In this document: piece after piece, positions 24,610 to 32,749 of the stretch
Layout: each line of letters starts with the position of its first letter
Position numbering within the stretch: the first letter of the stretch is position 1
NCBI RefSeq assembly: GCF_003057875.1
Contig: NZ_PYXZ01000011.1
Span: 115,037-179,036, forward strand
DNA from: Nocardioides currus
GTDB taxonomy: Bacteria; Actinomycetota; Actinomycetes; Propionibacteriales; Nocardioidaceae
Direction: 5' to 3'
Length of the DNA stretch: 64,000 bases
Translations under genes and position numbers: made by a program
The notes under the pieces: model-generated
What the model saw: the letters and a program-made list of their open reading frames with translations, nothing else
What the model was told of the DNA's origin: nothing
The model's database searches: none

Positions 24610-25554
24610 TCACCTCGCCTCCTCCGTCGTCGACTCGCGTGCCGGCATCACGACCGGCAGCAACCGGCGACGCCGCAGGGTCGGGTTGAGCGTCTCGTTG
24701 AGCCCCTCGCCGACCAGGGTCAGCCCGGTCACGAGCAGCACGATCGCCAGGCCGGGGTAGAGCCCCGTCCACCAGATGCCCGCGCCAGCGTCGGCCAGCG
24801 CTCGGTTGAGGTCGTGTCCCCACTCGGCCGCGTCGGTCGACTGGATGCCGAGGCCGAGGAAGCCGAGCCCTGCGAGCGTGAGGATGGCGTCGGCGGCGTT
24901 CAGGGTGGCGAGCACCGGCACGCTCTGCACGACGTTGCCGAACAGGTAGCGCCGCATGATGACCCCGTCGCTGGCCCCGATCGCGCGCGCCGCCTCGACG
25001 TAGGTCGCCTCCTTGGCGCTGACGGTCGTGTTGCGGACCACGCGGAAGTACTGCGGGATGTAGATCGCCGTCAGCGAGAGCGCGACCGCGAGCACGCTGC
25101 CGCCGAAGAGCCCGGTGAGCAGGAACGAGAAGACGATCGCCAGCAGGAACGAGGGGAAAGCGAAGATCGCGTCCATGACCAGCACCAGGATCCGGTCGGG
25201 CCAGCCGCCGAAGTAGCCGGAGACGAGGCCGAGCGGCACGCCGATCACCACGCAGAACAGGATCGACAAGATGACGACCTCGATCGCCGTACGCGCTCCC
25301 CAGATGACGCGGGAGAGCACGTCGAAGAACAACCGGTCGGTACCGAACCAGTGCTCACCGCTCGGCGCACCCGCCTTGGGGAAGCGGGTGCCGTCGACCG
25401 CCGACTGCGCGAAGCCGTACGGCGCGAGCCACGGCGCGAAAACGGCGCACACGATGAACGCGGCGGTGATGACGACGCCGATCACCAGCATCCAGCGCGC
25501 CAGCCCGACGGTGTCGGTGAACGGCTTGGCGAGCAGCTTCAGGACGCCGCGCAT
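24610..25554 (-). CDS. Oligopeptide ABC transporter permease, DppC/OppC-like
   Basis: Inner-membrane permease with about six helices, 314 residues. The N-terminal OppC helix (GLARWMLVIGVVITAAFIVC) and the EAA-type loop EAARAIGASDGVIMRRYLF that docks onto the ATPases are visible. The C-terminal tail LNETLNPTLRRRRLLPVV is typical of OppC. The start ATG 25554 overlaps the preceding permease stop by one base (TGATG). Confidence 0.93.
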   Translation of the reverse strand: MRGVLKLLAKPFTDTVGLARWMLVIGVVITAAFIVCAVFAPWLAPYGFAQSAVDGTRFPKAGAPSGEHWFGTDRLFFDVLSRVIWGARTAIEVVILSILFCVVIGVPLGLVSGYFGGWPDRILVLVMDAIFAFPSFLLAIVFSFLLTGLFGGSVLAVALSLTAIYIPQYFRVVRNTTVSAKEATYVEAARAIGASDGVIMRRYLFGNVVQSVPVLATLNAADAILTLAGLGFLGLGIQSTDAAEWGHDLNRALADAGAGIWWTGLYPGLAIVLLVTGLTLVGEGLNETLNPTLRRRRLLPVVMPARESTTEEAR

Positions 25555-26582
25555 CAGTACCTCACCCGCGGGTCGACGAGGGCGTTGACGATGTCGACCA
25601 GGAGGCTGATCAGCACGACGGCCACCGCGAAGATCGTGATGATGCCCTGGACGGCGCCGTAGTCGCGGTCGTTGATGTACTCAACCAGCTTCTGCCCGAG
25701 ACCGGGCCAGTTGAAGGTCGACTCGGTCAGCACGGCACCACCGAGCAGCAGCGCGAACTGCAGCCCGATGACGGTGATGACGGGGACCAGTGCGTTGCGG
25801 AACGCGTGCTTGCGGGTCACACGGCCCCGCGAGATGCCTCGCGCCTCGGCGGCCTCGACGTAGTCGGCCTGCGTGGTCTGGAGGATGTTGACGCGCACCA
25901 GGCGGATGAACACGCCACAGATGAGCAGGCCCAGGGTGAGGGCCGGCAGCAGCAGGTGCTCGAGCACGTCGCCGATCGCCGTCGCGTCGCCGCTGAGGAA
26001 GACGTCGATCAGGAGGATGTGCGTGACGGGCTGGACCGTGAAGACGGTGATGGGGCTGGCCATCCCGGACGTCGGCAGGCCGAGGGGCTGCGCGACGTAG
26101 ACCTGGAGCAGGAATCCGATGAAGAAGATCGGCGCGGCGTAGCTGAGGATCCCGAACAGCCGGATCACCACGTCCCCGACGGAGTCGCGGTAGCGCCCGG
26201 CGACCATGCCGAGCGGGATGCCGACCACGAGCGCGACGACGAACGACGCCAGCGTCAGGCTCAGGGTCGCGCCGCCGTTGTCGCGGATCACGTGCAGCAC
26301 CGGCTGGTTGTCGCTGAACGTGGTGCCGAAGTCGAGCCTGAAGACCGAGGAGAGGTAGTCCCAGTACTGGTGGATCAACGGCTCGTTCAGGCCGAGCGCC
26401 TCACGGCGCTGCTCGAGGGCCTCCGCGTTGAGCCGGCCCCCGAGCGCGGCCGAGACGGGATCGCCGGGCGCGACCCGGAGCACCACGAAGACCAGGGTGA
26501 GGATCACCCAGATCATCGGGATGACCAGGAGCACGCGCTGCAGCACGTACTGCGGCAGCGAGCCGGAAGCGGAACGGGTCAT
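25554..26582 (-). CDS. Oligopeptide ABC transporter permease, DppB/OppB-like
   Basis: Partner permease, 342 residues, six membrane helices. Diagnostic features are the N-terminal segment VLQRVLLVIPMIWVILTLVF, the GDP motif in RVAPGDPVSAALGG, LNEPLIHQYWDYL, and the EAA loop DYVEAAEARGISRGRVTRKH. I chose ATG 26582 over ATG 26588 because GGAG is 9 nt from the former but only 3 nt from the latter. It is the first permease gene after the binding protein, with 73 bp between them and no clear terminator, so the five genes 28281-22279 form one transport operon. Confidence 0.93.
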   Translation of the reverse strand: MTRSASGSLPQYVLQRVLLVIPMIWVILTLVFVVLRVAPGDPVSAALGGRLNAEALEQRREALGLNEPLIHQYWDYLSSVFRLDFGTTFSDNQPVLHVIRDNGGATLSLTLASFVVALVVGIPLGMVAGRYRDSVGDVVIRLFGILSYAAPIFFIGFLLQVYVAQPLGLPTSGMASPITVFTVQPVTHILLIDVFLSGDATAIGDVLEHLLLPALTLGLLICGVFIRLVRVNILQTTQADYVEAAEARGISRGRVTRKHAFRNALVPVITVIGLQFALLLGGAVLTESTFNWPGLGQKLVEYINDRDYGAVQGIITIFAVAVVLISLLVDIVNALVDPRVRY

Positions 26583-26655
26583 GTGCATCGTCTCCGCGCA
26601 GGAGGTGTGGGGAGCCGCTCGGGACGGCCCCCCACACCGGTTGCGACGTTGTCGG

Positions 26656-28281
26656 TCAGCCGTCCTTGCTGACGAGCCAGAAGCGGAAGATGAAGGCGGG
26701 GTCGAGCGTGTCCTCGACGCCCGTGATGCCCGCGCCGTACACCCCGATGTTGGTGCCGACCCACGACGGGATGAACGGCACGTCCTTCGCCGCGATGTCC
26801 TGGAGCTTGCCGAACGCCTCCTCGCGGGTGGCTTCGTCGTCGGTGCCCTGCTCGTCGGCGATCAGCTTCTCGGCCTCGGGGTTCTTGTAGTTGTTCTGGA
26901 AGAACCCGCCGTCGATCAGGAACGGCGAGAGGTAGTCGTCGGCGTCCGGGTAGTCGGGGAACCAGCCGTAGAGGAAGAGGTCGTAGGCGCCTTCCTTGGA
27001 GATCGTCTGGTACTGCTCCCACTCCGTGCTCTTGAGGGTGACCGTGAAGAGCCCGCTGTCCTCGAGCTGGCGCTTCACCTCGTTGGCCTCGTCCTCGGTG
27101 CTCGGCCCGTAGTGGGTCGGGGTCCAGCCGAGCGTCAGGTCGACCGGCGTGGAGATGCCCGCGTCGTCGAGGATCTTCTTGGCCTTGGCGACGTCGGGCT
27201 CGCCGTACGCCTCCTGGTAGGAGTCCTTCTGTCCGGCGTAGCCGGGCGGGACGATGGAGTAGAGCGGGTCGACGGTGCCGTCGTAGGCGTCCTGGGCGAT
27301 CGCCTCGCGGTCGTAGACCTGCGCGACGGCCTGGCGGACCGGGAGCTGCTTGGCGGCGTCGGTGCTGAGCTGCCAGACCCAGTAGCGGATCTCGGAGCCC
27401 TCGCCGGTGGCGACGGTGACCGCGTCGTTGTTCTTCAGGTCCGCGATGTCGGTCGGGCTGAGGCTGCGCCACGCGACGTCGACCTCGCCGTTCTCGGCCG
27501 CGAGCTTGAGGGCCGACGGCTCGGAGTAGTACTTGACGAAGACCTGCGCGGACTGGCCGGCGTTCTCTCCGGAGTACTCGTCGTTGATCTCCAGCACGGC
27601 CTGCTCGCCGGCCTTGTACTGGCTGAGCTTGTACGGGCCCGACCCGATGATGCTCTCGTCGTCCAGCTTGGTGTCGGCCGGGAAGACGTCCTCGTCGACG
27701 ATCGCGGCGGCGCCGGGATAGGTCAGGACGTACTGGAACGTGGTGTCCGGGTGGTCGAGGTGGAAGACCACCGTCAGGTCGTCGGGCGTCTCGATCGCAC
27801 CCTCATTGAGGGTGACGGTGCCGTCGTCGGCGGTGTCGGTGATGCTGCCGAGGAGGTAGATCGCGGCGCCGTTGGGGTCCTGGATCGCGATCGAGCGCTC
27901 GAAGCTGTACTTCACGTCGGACGAGGTGAGCTCGTCGCCGTTGGAGAACGTCAGACCTTCCTTGAGGGTGCAGGTGAGGGTCTCCGGGTCGTCGTAGGTG
28001 CAGCCCTCGGCTGCGTCGCCGACGATCTCGGTCGACTTCGCCGGCACCGTGACGAGGGTCTGGTAGAGGTTGTACTCGAGCGTGGACGAGCCGAGGTCGT
28101 AGGAGCCGGCCGGGTCCAGCGCGGTCACGGTGTCGGTGGTCCCGAGGATCCAGGGGGCACCGCCCCCGCCGCTGCTGTCGCCGCCGCCGCCGCCACCCGA
28201 GTCGTCGTCGCCGCCACAGGCGGCCAGGCTGCCGACCAGCAGGGTGATGGCCCCGAGCCGCGCAAGGTGGAGTGGACGCAT
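26656..28281 (-). CDS. Oligopeptide-binding lipoprotein, SBP family 5
   Basis: Extracytoplasmic substrate-binding protein of the importer, 541 residues. The signal peptide ends in the lipobox VGSLAAC with Cys22, followed by a low-complexity Gly/Ser/Asp linker (GGDDDSGGGGGGDSSGGGG). Family-5 features: TALDPAGSYDLGSSTLEYNL, LTCTLKEGLTFSNGDELTSS, SSDVKYSFERSI, GSGPYKLSQYKAG, VRQAVAQVYDREAI. The start is ATG 28281 with GGAGAG 9 nt upstream; a longer frame to 28416 is rejected because it has no signal peptide. First gene of the operon. Confidence 0.94.
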   Translation of the reverse strand: MRPLHLARLGAITLLVGSLAACGGDDDSGGGGGGDSSGGGGAPWILGTTDTVTALDPAGSYDLGSSTLEYNLYQTLVTVPAKSTEIVGDAAEGCTYDDPETLTCTLKEGLTFSNGDELTSSDVKYSFERSIAIQDPNGAAIYLLGSITDTADDGTVTLNEGAIETPDDLTVVFHLDHPDTTFQYVLTYPGAAAIVDEDVFPADTKLDDESIIGSGPYKLSQYKAGEQAVLEINDEYSGENAGQSAQVFVKYYSEPSALKLAAENGEVDVAWRSLSPTDIADLKNNDAVTVATGEGSEIRYWVWQLSTDAAKQLPVRQAVAQVYDREAIAQDAYDGTVDPLYSIVPPGYAGQKDSYQEAYGEPDVAKAKKILDDAGISTPVDLTLGWTPTHYGPSTEDEANEVKRQLEDSGLFTVTLKSTEWEQYQTISKEGAYDLFLYGWFPDYPDADDYLSPFLIDGGFFQNNYKNPEAEKLIADEQGTDDEATREEAFGKLQDIAAKDVPFIPSWVGTNIGVYGAGITGVEDTLDPAFIFRFWLVSKDG

Positions 28282-28452
28282 GACTCCTCGCTCTCCGTCC
28301 GGATCCCGGACATCGGTGTTCGCTCGGTCAAGCAACGTACGCCGATGGGTGTGAGTTGCGCCACCACCGACACTCGAACCGCAACTCTTCCGTGACGAGA
28401 CCGATGCGCCACGCACGCTGGGCCGGCTGCGGGTGTGCGCGAGCGGGTGGTG

Positions 28453-29142
28453 CTACCGGGTGCTGCTACTGGCGAGCTCGCGCACGGCGGCGGTGTCCAG
28501 GCCGGCGAGCGTGTCGACGAAGACGCGGCGATCGCTCTCGAGGATCGGCACGTGGTTGGGGACGCACAGGACGAGGCATCCCGCCTCCTCGCCCGACTTC
28601 GCACCGGTGTTGGAGTCCTCGATGGCCAGGCAGTCCTCAGGCGCGACGCCGAGCTCGGCCGCCGCGGTGAGGTAGGGCTCGGGGTGCGGCTTGCCGAACT
28701 CGACCCGGTCGCCGGTGACGATCGAAGCGAAGGTGTCGTCGGGAAGGTGCTCGAGGATCGGCTCGACGAAGCGCTGCCACGACATCGTGACGAGGGCGCA
28801 GGGCACGTCGTTGGCGCGCAGGTCGGCCAGCAGCTCGCGTGCTCCGGGGCGCCACGGCACCGACTCGCGCACCCGCTCCACGACGCCGTCGAGGAGCTCG
28901 TCCACGATCTCCTGAGGGGTGAGGTCGATGCCCATGTGGACGCGGATGTAGACCCCCGACTCGAGCAGCGCGTTGCCCACGAGGTTGAGTGCGTGCTCCT
29001 CGGACCACGTGCCGCCGTACTTCTCGGCCATCGCGTACTCGGTGGCGATCCAGTAGGGCTCGGTGTCGACGAGCGTGCCGTCCATGTCCCAGAGGACCGC
29101 TGCCGGTCGCTGAGCCGCAGCAGGTCGGTCGGTGATGCTCAG
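28453..29142 (-). CDS. HAD-superfamily hydrolase (beta-phosphoglucomutase/GPH-like), probable CTG start
   Basis: HAD phosphatase with cap domain, 229 residues if translation starts at CTG 29142. The motif-I nucleophile is in AAVLWDMDGTLVDT. The only ATG (29085) codes for the Met between the two Asp residues of DMD, so starting there would remove the catalytic Asp and the preceding beta strand. Between 29085 and the in-frame stop at 29170-29172 there is no ATG, GTG or TTG. CTG 29142 is preceded by GGAGGG (29147-29152) at 4 nt. The other HAD motifs are present: VTMSWQRF, GKPHPEPYLTAA and AIEDSNTGAKSG. A -10 TAGGGT (complement of 29187-29192) is further upstream. Confidence 0.85.
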   Translation of the reverse strand: MSITDRPAAAQRPAAVLWDMDGTLVDTEPYWIATEYAMAEKYGGTWSEEHALNLVGNALLESGVYIRVHMGIDLTPQEIVDELLDGVVERVRESVPWRPGARELLADLRANDVPCALVTMSWQRFVEPILEHLPDDTFASIVTGDRVEFGKPHPEPYLTAAAELGVAPEDCLAIEDSNTGAKSGEEAGCLVLCVPNHVPILESDRRVFVDTLAGLDTAAVRELASSSTR

Positions 29143-29249
29143 GATGCCCTCCAGGGAGCGTCGGGGACGTCAGGTGCGACGGTCCCACCCTAGGGCCGGG
29201 GCGTACGGCGCGGTGACCCCCCGCCGAGGGGTGGTCACGGGACGCCACG

Positions 29250-29263
29250 AGGGCGAAGGTCCC
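29250..29263 (+). promoter_or_regulatory. DosR-type box, distal, upstream of universal stress gene
   Basis: AGGGCGAAGGTCCC matches GGGNCSWWSGNCCC at 11 of 12 defined positions. Its centre (29256.5) lies about 64.5 bp before the predicted transcription start at 29321. A weaker site CCGACCTCCGGCCG (29272-29285, 8 of 12) is centred exactly 42.5 bp before it, 22 bp downstream, making a tandem pair. Confidence 0.5.
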
Positions 29264-29320
29264 TGTCCTGACCGACCTCCGGCCGTGGCGGGACCCACGC
29301 GGGCCGTCGAGGCTGGAGCG

Positions 29321-30205
29321 ATGGACGGATCGACTGCCACGCCACTCACCAGGTCGACACCGACGTCCGGCGCGGTCGTCGTCGGCTGCGTCGGCGACGC
29401 GCCGTCCGGGCGTGCGCTGGGCTGGGCCGCGCAGGAAGCGGCCTCCGCGGGACGGCGGCTGGTGGTCGCCCACGTGCGGACGGTCTCCCCTGCCCTCCAA
29501 CAGTCCGGCTACGCCGTACAGCTCTCGGCGACACCGCCCGTCGACGGGAACGAGGCCCAGCTCGACGCGGTCGTCACCCGGACCCTCGCGCGGTTCCCCG
29601 GGCTCGACGTCGAGCACGTGGAGGCCACCGGGGACCCGGCCGACGAGCTCGTGCTCCTCAGCCGCGGTGCGCACCTGCTCGTGCTCGGGTCGCGTGGCAC
29701 CGGGGCGGTGCGCACCATCCCGTCCGCGCAGGTCGGGACGCGGGCCGCCCGGTCGGCCACCTGCCCGGTGGTGGTCGTGCCGCGGCACCGCGTCGGCCTG
29801 GCGCGTCGCGGCGTGCTCGCCGGGGTCTCGGTCCGGCACAGCGCCCCCGAGGTGCTGGAGCACGCGTTCTCCCACGCAGGCCTGCACGACCTCCCGCTGA
29901 CGATCGTCCACGCCAGCAAGGACACGCTCCGCGCCCCTGCTCAGGAGCGTGACCGGTGGCTCGCCGAGGCCGTGAGCGGATTCGGCGAGCTGCATCCGGA
30001 CGTCGCGGTCAGCACCCAGGTCGCCACCGGCCGCCCGGCACGGGTGCTGCTGCAGCTGGCCGAGCAGATGTCGCTCCTCGTGGTGGGCCGGCACCTGGCT
30101 GGGGGCGGCCACCTGCTGGGCCACGTCCGCAGCAGCATCGCCGACCGGGCGCCGTGCCCGGTGATGGTGGTCCCGCCACCGGAAGGCTCCCGACCGGCCG
30201 GGTGA
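29321..30205 (+). CDS. Universal stress protein, two Usp domains (DosR-type cluster)
   Basis: 294-residue cytoplasmic protein with two Usp domains (about 18-155 and 158-288). Domain 1: VVVGCVGDAPSGRALGWAAQEA and VLGSRGTGAVRTIP. Domain 2: LARRGVLAGVSVRHSAPEVL and LVVGRHLAGGGHLLGHVRSS, then CPVMVVPP. Mycobacterial homologues bind ATP and slow growth under hypoxia. The start is ATG 29321: a -10-like GAGGCT (29309-29314) is 6 nt upstream, so the message would be leaderless. DosR-type boxes lie at 29250-29263 and 29272-29285. The gene heads the cluster and is convergent with another Usp gene. Confidence 0.88.
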   Translation: MDGSTATPLTRSTPTSGAVVVGCVGDAPSGRALGWAAQEAASAGRRLVVAHVRTVSPALQQSGYAVQLSATPPVDGNEAQLDAVVTRTLARFPGLDVEHVEATGDPADELVLLSRGAHLLVLGSRGTGAVRTIPSAQVGTRAARSATCPVVVVPRHRVGLARRGVLAGVSVRHSAPEVLEHAFSHAGLHDLPLTIVHASKDTLRAPAQERDRWLAEAVSGFGELHPDVAVSTQVATGRPARVLLQLAEQMSLLVVGRHLAGGGHLLGHVRSSIADRAPCPVMVVPPPEGSRPAG

Positions 30206-30215
30206 GCAGGCGCCC

Positions 30216-31154
30216 TCAGGCCACGGGCACAGCCGGCGCGTCCAGCTCCGGCTCCCGGGCCACCGGCGCGTCACCGGCCGGGACGATCCGGACCGGGCAG
30301 TGGGCGTGGAGCAGCACCGTGCGCGCGCTCGCCCCGAGGTGCGCGGCAGCCGGGAAACCGTGCGCGCGGCGAACCAGGACCAGCTCGTCGGCCTCCCGCG
30401 AGGCCTCCACGAGCGCGTGGGCAGCGAAGTCGTGCACGACCCGCACCTCGACGTCGACGTCCGGGTGCGACCGGCGCCACGGATCGACCAGGTCGTCGAC
30501 CTCGCGCTCGGCCCGTGCCGCCCACTCGTCGAGCGTCGCCCGGTCGGAGACGATGACGTCGTCGTACGCCGCGGGGAAGCGCCAGGCGTGCAGGACCACC
30601 AGACGGCTCCCGGACGCCTGGGCCACCGCGAGGGCCTCACCGACGAGCGCATCGGAGTGGTCCGGGCGCTTGATGCCGACCACCACAGTCCGGGTCGACC
30701 CGTCGGCCCGCCAGGTCTCCGGGACGGAGACCACCGGCACCGCGGCTCGAGCGGCGACACCGGTCGACACGTTGCCGGTGAGCAGTCGCATCGGGGCCGT
30801 GCGCCGGTCACTGCCCACCACGATCGCGTGGGCGTCCCGGCCGGCCGTCGTGAGCGTCTTGACCACCGGACCGCGACACAGGTGGGTGTCCACCTCGACG
30901 GCCGTCGCCGGCCCGGCCTGCGCGACGGTGGTCTCGAGGGTCGAGCGGCCCGCCGCCATGAAGTCGTCGGGGGGAAGCGGATACACGCCGGTCATGGGCA
31001 CCACATCCGGGACCACGTGGTACACCTCGACCCGCCCTCCGCTGAGGGTGGCCGCCCGCAGTGCGTAGCGCATCGCGTTGACGCTGGCCGGGGTACCGTC
31101 GACCCCCACCACCACGTCCGACGTGCGCTGCCTGGTCGTCTCGCTCTTCGACAT
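30216..31154 (-). CDS. Universal stress protein, two Usp domains
   Basis: 312 residues, two Usp domains: DVVVGVDGTPASVNAMRYALRA at the start of domain 1 with IVVGSDRRTAPMRLLTGNVS, and VVVGIKRPDHSDALVGEALA at domain 2 with HGFPAAAHLGASARTVLL and CPVRIVPAG. Only domain 1 keeps a recognisable G-2x-G-9x-G(S/T)-like nucleotide loop (GSDRRTAPMRLLTGNVSTG). The start is ATG 31154 with AGGAAGG (31163-31169) 8 nt upstream; ATG 31160 is only 2 nt from it. A much longer frame is antisense noise over the acetyltransferase. The strong DosR-type box at 31268-31281 lies between this gene and the divergent acetyltransferase. Confidence 0.88.
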   Translation of the reverse strand: MSKSETTRQRTSDVVVGVDGTPASVNAMRYALRAATLSGGRVEVYHVVPDVVPMTGVYPLPPDDFMAAGRSTLETTVAQAGPATAVEVDTHLCRGPVVKTLTTAGRDAHAIVVGSDRRTAPMRLLTGNVSTGVAARAAVPVVSVPETWRADGSTRTVVVGIKRPDHSDALVGEALAVAQASGSRLVVLHAWRFPAAYDDVIVSDRATLDEWAARAEREVDDLVDPWRRSHPDVDVEVRVVHDFAAHALVEASREADELVLVRRAHGFPAAAHLGASARTVLLHAHCPVRIVPAGDAPVAREPELDAPAVPVA

Positions 31155-31267
31155 GGTCATGCCCTTCCTGGTGCCGGTGGGTTCGTCGGCTCCAGCCTCG
31201 CGACGGGCTGCGCCCCGCGGCAGGGCCGGATGGCGAGCAGGGCGGTGGTCTTCGTACCGCTCGAAGC

Positions 31268-31281
31268 GGGCCCTAGGTCCC
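31268..31281. promoter_or_regulatory. DosR-type box (perfect), acetyltransferase / Usp intergenic
   Basis: GGGCCCTAGGTCCC fits GGGNCSWWSGNCCC at all 12 defined positions. Its centre (31274.5) is 42.5 bp before ATG 31317, the predicted leaderless start of the acetyltransferase, whose -10 CAGGAT is at 31305-31310. It may also serve the divergent Usp gene, at a longer distance. Confidence 0.65.
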
Positions 31282-31316
31282 TGTCGCGCCCGCGACGTCG
31301 CTCGCAGGATCGGACC

Positions 31317-31886
31317 ATGGCCACCGAGCTGCCCGTCCCCGTCGAGGTGACGATGTCCGACGGCCGCAGCGCGACCATCCGCGCTCCCCGGGAGTCGGAC
31401 CGGGCGGCGTTGCTGTCCCTCCACGACCAGCTCGACGACGAGACGCTGCGGCTGCGCTTCTTCAACGTCAACCACGCCGCCGGCCCGCACTACGTCGACC
31501 ACGTGCTCACCGGCCGCGCCAGTGACGTGACGGCCCTGGTGGCCGTCGTGGGCGGCGAGCTCGTCGCACTCGGGACGGCCGAGACGGTCGCGGCGCAGGT
31601 CGCGGAGGTCGCGTTCGTCGTCGCGGAGCGCGAACGTGGTCACGGGCTCGCCACCCTGCTGCTGGAGCACCTCGCGTCGATCTGTCGAGGCAGGGGCATC
31701 ACCCGCCTGGTCGCCGACGTGTTGTTCGAGAACACGCAGATGGCGCAGGTCTTCGACGACGCCGGCTACTCCGTGGCCCGCCACGCGAACGTCGGTGTGC
31801 TCACCTACGAGATGGGCACGGAGCGAGTCAGGGCTCGCGGACCACGGCGACCGTGCACTGCGCATGACGCAGCACCGCCTGGCTGA
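31317..31886 (+). CDS. GNAT-family N-acetyltransferase
   Basis: 189 residues. The fold is the GNAT domain found N-terminally in some actinobacterial acyl-CoA synthetases and in PatA-like protein acetyltransferases: IRAPRESDRAALLSLHDQL, DETLRLRFFN, then AEVAFVVAERERGHGLATLL with the acetyl-CoA pyrophosphate loop (R-G-H-G-L-A) and ENTQMAQVFDDAGY. Here it stands alone. It may acetylate metabolic enzymes, but no substrate is visible. -10 CAGGAT (31305-31310) is 6 nt from the ATG. The last 20 or so residues are encoded in a 59-bp overlap with the convergent Usp gene and look like read-on sequence. Confidence 0.82.
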   Translation: MATELPVPVEVTMSDGRSATIRAPRESDRAALLSLHDQLDDETLRLRFFNVNHAAGPHYVDHVLTGRASDVTALVAVVGGELVALGTAETVAAQVAEVAFVVAERERGHGLATLLLEHLASICRGRGITRLVADVLFENTQMAQVFDDAGYSVARHANVGVLTYEMGTERVRARGPRRPCTAHDAAPPG

Positions 31887-32685
31887 CGGAGCCGAGCAGC
31901 AGCCCGCCGACGAAGCTTTGCCCGCGCGCACCGACCACCACCATGGACGCGACCGTGGACGCGTCCACCAGGCAGGTCGCAGGGTCGACCGGGACCGCCT
32001 CGGGCTCGATCTGCGCGTCGGGGTGGTCCTCCCGCAGGCCCGCGATGCTCTCGGCGAGCAGGAGCTCTCGACGTTCTTCGTCCTCCAGGGTGCGCGGGAC
32101 GGCGCTCCACACGTCGGTCGACGGGTTGCGCACGTGCCAACCGTGGAGGGCGACGACGTCCTCACCCGTGAGCTCCGCGCGGTGGCAGGCGAACTCCAGG
32201 GCGGCTCGGCTCCCGGCCGATCCGTCCACGCCGACCACGATGCGCCGGGCGGTCGCCGCGTGCGGGCGACGCACGACGACCACGGGGCAGGACGCATGCC
32301 GCGCGACCTGCTGGCTCACCGACCCCAGGAAGACCTCGCCGACGACCTCGTGGCCGTTGCTCCCGACGACGAGGAGCGACGAGGTGGTCGCGGCATCGAG
32401 GAGCTCGGTCACCACCCGACCCACGCGGTGCTCGAGCGCCACGTCGAGCACCCCGGCCCGGGCGAGCCTCGCACGAGCCCCGTCGAGCACGCCGGGCACC
32501 GGGCTGGGGACCACCTGGGAGACACCGTGGTGGGGCGACGACATCGTCGGCCCCGGCTGCACGTCCTCGACCATCATGACCACCAGCGGAGTGCCGGTGT
32601 GCCTGGCCTCCTCGGCCGACCACTCGAGGGCGAGCTCGGCCGCGGTCGATCCGTCGTACGCGAGCAGGATGGGTGAGGGCGTCAT
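31828..32685 (-). CDS. Universal stress protein, two Usp domains
   Basis: 285 residues. Domain 1 opens with PILLAYDGSTAAELALEWSA and carries VVGSNGHEVVGEVFLGSVSQ with CPVVVVRR; domain 2 opens with RIVVGVDGSAGSRAALEFAC and carries VVGARGQSFVGGLLLGSVSQ. Both keep the G-2x-G-9x-G(S/T) ATP-binding loop, so this is the most canonical of the three Usp proteins here, close in layout to mycobacterial Rv2623-type proteins. GATGGT ends 6 nt before ATG 32685, suggesting a leaderless message, and a perfect DosR-type box (32721-32734) is centred 42.5 bp upstream of it. Confidence 0.9.
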   Translation of the reverse strand: MTPSPILLAYDGSTAAELALEWSAEEARHTGTPLVVMMVEDVQPGPTMSSPHHGVSQVVPSPVPGVLDGARARLARAGVLDVALEHRVGRVVTELLDAATTSSLLVVGSNGHEVVGEVFLGSVSQQVARHASCPVVVVRRPHAATARRIVVGVDGSAGSRAALEFACHRAELTGEDVVALHGWHVRNPSTDVWSAVPRTLEDEERRELLLAESIAGLREDHPDAQIEPEAVPVDPATCLVDASTVASMVVVGARGQSFVGGLLLGSVSQAVLRHAQCTVAVVREP

Positions 32686-32720
32686 GGATCCACCATCGCC
32701 TCGCCCACCGGCGAGAGGCA

Positions 32721-32734
32721 GGGTCGATCGGCCC
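32721..32734 (-). promoter_or_regulatory. DosR-type box (perfect) upstream of Usp gene
   Basis: GGGTCGATCGGCCC matches all 12 defined positions of GGGNCSWWSGNCCC. The centre at 32727.5 is 42.5 bp from the predicted leaderless start at 32685, the geometry of an activator touching the -35 region. It lies in the 64-bp gap between the Usp start and the end of the response-regulator gene. Confidence 0.65.
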
Positions 32735-32749
32735 TTGCCTGCGGGGCCA

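Noticed and set aside
30216..32297. 693-codon minus frame joining a Usp protein to upstream sequence
   Set aside because: Only the part from ATG 31154 has Usp motifs and a ribosome site; the rest is antisense to the GNAT gene.
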